This document shows, one piece after another, positions 5,535 to 6,001 of a DNA stretch of 6,001 nt. Every line of letters begins with the position of its first letter. Positions within the stretch are counted from its first letter, which is position 1. The stretch lies in NCBI GenBank assembly GCA_934476025.1, contig CAKSNI010000074.1, positions 1-6,001 of the forward strand. The letters are read 5' to 3'. Both the position numbers and the translations under genes were made by a program. The notes beneath the pieces are model-generated. The model worked only from the letters and a program-made list of their open reading frames with translations, was not told the DNA's origin and made no database searches. Origin of the DNA: an uncultured Eubacteriales bacterium (GTDB lineage: Bacteria > Bacillota > Clostridia > Oscillospirales > Acutalibacteraceae).

Positions 5535-6001
5535 ATGTCTGAACCGAACACCCATACCGAAAACGCTCCGGCGGCCGGGCCTTCGCTGCGGCAAAAGGTC
5601 AAAGGAATGATGCGCCGCGTTCTGCCCGCTCCGCTCCGAAAAGCCGGAGGAAAACTGCTGCGCGCTGTCCGGGGGCAATCCGGCGGCAAAAACCGCTACC
5701 GCAGGTGGCAGGTCATTACCGATCGGTGGGTTCGGCGGCAGCCCTGGCTGACCCAGGGGCCGAAAATCAGCATTCTGGTACCGCTGTACAATACCGACCC
5801 CAAAATGCTCAAACAAATGATCCGCTCCTGCCTCAAGCAGACCTATCAGAATTTTGAACTCTGCCTTGGCGATGCCGGGGATGAAGAACATCCCGAAGTC
5901 GGGCAGATTGCCCGGCGGTTTGCCCGGAAGGATTCCCGGGTTCTTTATCGCAAACTGGCGGAAAATCTGGGCATTGCCGGAAATACCGCCCGGTGCCGGG
6001 A
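5535..6001 (+). CDS. Family-2 glycosyltransferase, 5' part (3' end outside window)
   Basis: The first 155 residues of a glycosyltransferase of the GT-A fold, GT2 type, open to the window end. Ribosome binding site AAAGGAG (5521-5527) lies 7 nt before ATG 5535. Residues 1-17 are polar; residues about 18-70 are rich in Arg and Lys with no signal peptide or membrane helix, then a Trp-containing lead-in (YRRWQ, RWVRRQPW). The catalytic domain opens with KISILVPLYNT (77-87), continues with SCLKQTYQNFELCLGDAGD (98-116, with Asp113 where the nucleotide-binding Asp of the ADGS motif normally sits) and NLGIAGNT (144-151). These match the rhamnosyltransferase-like GT2 enzymes common in surface-glycan loci. 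The DXD motif and any second catalytic domain would lie beyond the window. As third gene after the exporter pair, it probably builds or decorates the exported glycan; sugar donor and acceptor are unknown. Confidence 0.9.
   Translation, partial: MSEPNTHTENAPAAGPSLRQKVKGMMRRVLPAPLRKAGGKLLRAVRGQSGGKNRYRRWQVITDRWVRRQPWLTQGPKISILVPLYNTDPKMLKQMIRSCLKQTYQNFELCLGDAGDEEHPEVGQIARRFARKDSRVLYRKLAENLGIAGNTARCR

Overview
The window looks like a piece of a Gram-positive Clostridia-type (Bacillota) chromosome of moderately high GC. Four things point there: sigma-A-like promoters with 17-base spacers, purine-rich Shine-Dalgarno sites, a ferrous-iron operon that ends in the small Cys-rich membrane protein typical of Firmicutes feo operons, and a TagGH/Wzm-Wzt pair of Clostridia type. 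No species is claimed. All convincing genes are on the + strand, and I see no mobile element, tRNA, rRNA or CRISPR array.

Layout. (1) Positions 1-623 hold the C-terminal nucleotide-binding domain of an ABC exporter, closed by an intrinsic terminator at about 650-685. (2) Positions 686-1054 are a gene-poor spacer with a compact two-hairpin element near 765-800. (3) A TTGAAA-17-TATATT promoter (1055-1083) and a structured leader of about 180 nt precede a ferrous-iron uptake operon. It consists of a FeoA-FeoB fusion (1270-3633) and, 3 nt later, a 59-codon GTG-started Cys-rich membrane protein (3637-3816) that is easy to miss because it is so short. (4) A near-consensus promoter, TTGACT-17-TATAAT (3813-3841), overlaps the stop codon of that small gene and lies among two inverted repeats. 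It starts a surface-glycan export operon: ABC-2 permease (TagG/Wzm type, TTG start at 3925), its ATPase (TagH/Wzt type, ATG at 4729), a hairpin, then a family-2 glycosyltransferase that runs off the end at 6001.

How the genes work together. The feo pair should form a GTP-dependent Fe(II) importer with FeoA fused covalently to FeoB and a small membrane partner made in step by translational coupling. The second operon should move a lipid-linked or otherwise membrane-anchored polysaccharide (teichoic acid, capsule or similar) across the cytoplasmic membrane, with the glycosyltransferase building or decorating that glycan. The chemical identity of the glycan cannot be read from this window.

Nothing here is clearly a new system. 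The points most worth checking are the small Feo partner, the structured feo leader, and the promoter with two dyads embedded at the operon boundary.
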